Assembly (NCBI GenBank): GCA_021604825.1
Contig: BQJS01000227.1
Location: forward strand, 1 to 6,782
DNA length: 6,782 nt
Direction of reading: 5' to 3'
Source: Phycisphaerae bacterium
GTDB lineage: Bacteria; Planctomycetota; Phycisphaerae; UBA1845
Part shown: in pieces, positions 6,192-6,782 of the stretch
How positions within the stretch are numbered: position 1 is the first letter of the stretch
Layout: each line of letters opens with the position of its first letter
The notes under the pieces: generated by a model
Databases searched by the model: none
What the model was told of the DNA's origin: nothing
The model's input: only the letters and a program-made list of their open reading frames with translations
Translations under genes and position numbers: made by a program

Positions 6192-6458
6192 ATGCCCCGT
6201 GGTGCAAAGACCATCAAACGGCAGGTTGTTAACGCCGGTATCGAATACAAGAAAGGCAACCGCAAGGAAGCCTACGAGCTCTGGGCCAAAGCCGCCGAAG
6301 GTCGCAAAGAAAAATACGAAGGCAAGCACTTCAAGAAGAAGCGCGCCGACGAAGCCGCAGCCGCTGAAAAAGCTGAAGCCGACAAGGCCGCAGCTGAGAA
6401 AGCCGCCGCCGAAAAAGCTGCCGCTGAAGAAAAAGCCGCCGCTGAAGCATCCGAGTAA
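6192..6458 (+). CDS. Small Lys/Ala/Glu-rich helical protein, function unknown
   Basis: This 88-residue protein has two halves. Residues 1-50 (MPRGAKTIKRQVVNAGIEYK, then KGNRKEAYELWAKAAEGRKE) are strongly basic and contain one TPR-like helix pair, GIEYKKGNRKEAYELWAKAA. Residues 51-88 are low complexity, built from EKAAA and KAAAE units with alternating Glu and Lys, as expected for a stable, solvent-exposed single alpha-helix. No signal peptide or membrane span is present, so it should be cytoplasmic. The Lys/Ala-rich composition recalls bacterial histone-H1-like proteins, but the tail is balanced by Glu and lacks the PAKK-type repeats, so DNA binding is not established. The start is well supported: AGGAGA at 6178-6183 lies eight bases before the ATG. 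An in-frame extension back to a GTG at 6096 is rejected because it has no ribosome site and covers the leader hairpin. Confidence 0.72.
   Translation: MPRGAKTIKRQVVNAGIEYKKGNRKEAYELWAKAAEGRKEKYEGKHFKKKRADEAAAAEKAEADKAAAEKAAAEKAAAEEKAAAEASE
6355..6452 (+). repeat. Imperfect coding repeat of GCCGCTGAAAAAGCT-like units
   Basis: This stretch of the small protein gene consists of imperfect short units encoding (K/E)AAAE. Codon choice varies between units (GCC/GCA/GCT for Ala, GAA/GAG for Glu), so the protein repeat is maintained without identical DNA. That argues for selection on the amino-acid pattern rather than recent slippage alone. Confidence 0.6.
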
Positions 6459-6461
6459 GTT

Positions 6462-6484
6462 CCCGACCGCCCTGTCGGGCTTCT
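6462..6484 (+). terminator. Weak candidate terminator after the Lys/Ala/Glu-rich gene
   Basis: Three bases after the stop codon, CCCGAC (6462-6467) can pair with GTCGGG (6474-6479) over a six-base loop, followed by CTTCT. The stem is GC-rich but only 6 bp, and the T-tract is poor. Its position right after the stop is the main support. If it works, the following acetyltransferase gene is transcribed separately. Confidence 0.35.
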
Positions 6485-6573
6485 GCGAGCCAAATGCTTT
6501 GATCGCTGTGTTCGCGCGAGTCCACGCAGCGCCGGCGGGCTCAGATTCAATTCCCGGTTCGGAAGTTGAATTC

Positions 6574-6782
6574 ATGGGCGCCCCATCCGTTACGACCATC
6601 ACCCATCGAGAAACCTGGCCCCTTCGGCAACAGGTCTTAAGACCGAGCGGCGATTCGTCCGACTGCCATTGGCCGGGCGACACCGACGATTCGACTCAAC
6701 ATTACGGTATCAAAATCGGCAGTCAGATTGTCGGAATTGGCTCGCTCTATTTGGCCAACCACGACAGCGCGCCCGGTCCGGG
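6574..6782 (+). CDS. GNAT-family N-acetyltransferase, N-terminal part only
   Basis: The frame is open from ATG 6574 to the right edge, 69 codons plus two bases. The N-terminus THRETWPLRQQVLRPSGD, then CHWPGD (31-36), HYGIKIGSQIVGIGSLYL (43-60), matches a GNAT subgroup whose members begin with a TWPLR..VLRP block followed by a (Y/F/W)PGD motif and a V-G-(I/V)-x-S strand. The visible part covers the first strand, helix and following strands of the fold; the acetyl-CoA-binding R/QxxGxG/A loop lies beyond the window. These enzymes transfer an acetyl group from acetyl-CoA to a small-molecule or peptide amine; the substrate here is unknown. GGAAG at 6561-6565, eight bases before the ATG, serves as a moderate ribosome site. 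The frame is open for some distance upstream, but that stretch has no family resemblance and covers the candidate terminator. Confidence 0.75.
   Translation, partial: MGAPSVTTITHRETWPLRQQVLRPSGDSSDCHWPGDTDDSTQHYGIKIGSQIVGIGSLYLANHDSAPGP

Noticed and set aside
6027..6683. Minus-strand open frame of 218 codons rich in Phe and Gly
   Set aside because: It is the antisense image of the Lys/Ala/Glu repeats, which produces long open frames. The plus-strand gene has a strong ribosome site.
1..6782. Defence system, mobile element or CRISPR array
   Set aside because: No transposase, integrase, terminal repeats, spaced direct repeats, nuclease or toxin-antitoxin pair was found; all genes fit ordinary chromosomal families.

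Overview
The window most likely comes from a planctomycete, probably of the Phycisphaerae type. This rests on protein style, not on a marker gene. A small membrane protein ends in a CxxCGYDLTG...CPECG zinc ribbon, a tail very common in that phylum. The large secreted protein combines an M36/M4-like protease with a disulfide-rich beta-sandwich of the kind that is abundant in planctomycete exoproteins. Base composition is moderate, and Shine-Dalgarno sites are clear for only some genes. There is no rRNA, tRNA, transposase, phage gene or CRISPR array.

Layout. Positions 1-5320 hold four minus-strand genes. In transcription order these are: a small helical, probably lipid-anchored envelope protein (5320-4880); a UbiA-superfamily membrane prenyltransferase closest to decaprenyl-phosphate phosphoribosyltransferase (4807-3893); a DUF362 protein (3701-2520); and a secreted zinc metalloprotease that starts at 2230 and runs off the left edge after 743 codons. 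The gaps between them (72, 191 and 289 bases) are long enough that they need not form one operon.

From 5480 rightward the genes are on the plus strand: a two-helix membrane protein with the zinc ribbon (5480-6001), an 88-residue Lys/Ala/Glu-rich protein (6192-6458), and the first 69 residues of a GNAT acetyltransferase cut by the right edge (6574-6782). The minus and plus blocks diverge from a 159-base intergenic region at 5321-5479. The Lys/Ala/Glu-rich gene has a roughly 190-base upstream region with an extended -10 element, a perfect 8-bp inverted repeat and a strong ribosome binding site.

How the genes fit together. Three of the minus-strand products act in or outside the membrane (prenyltransferase, helical lipoprotein, exoprotease), but nothing in the sequence ties them to a single pathway. 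The window reads as ordinary chromosomal planctomycete sequence with several poorly characterised families. I see no convincing defence, mobile or biosynthetic system. The best leads are the architecture of the truncated protease, the Lys/Ala/Glu-rich small protein with its structured leader, and the DUF362 and UbiA proteins of unknown substrate.
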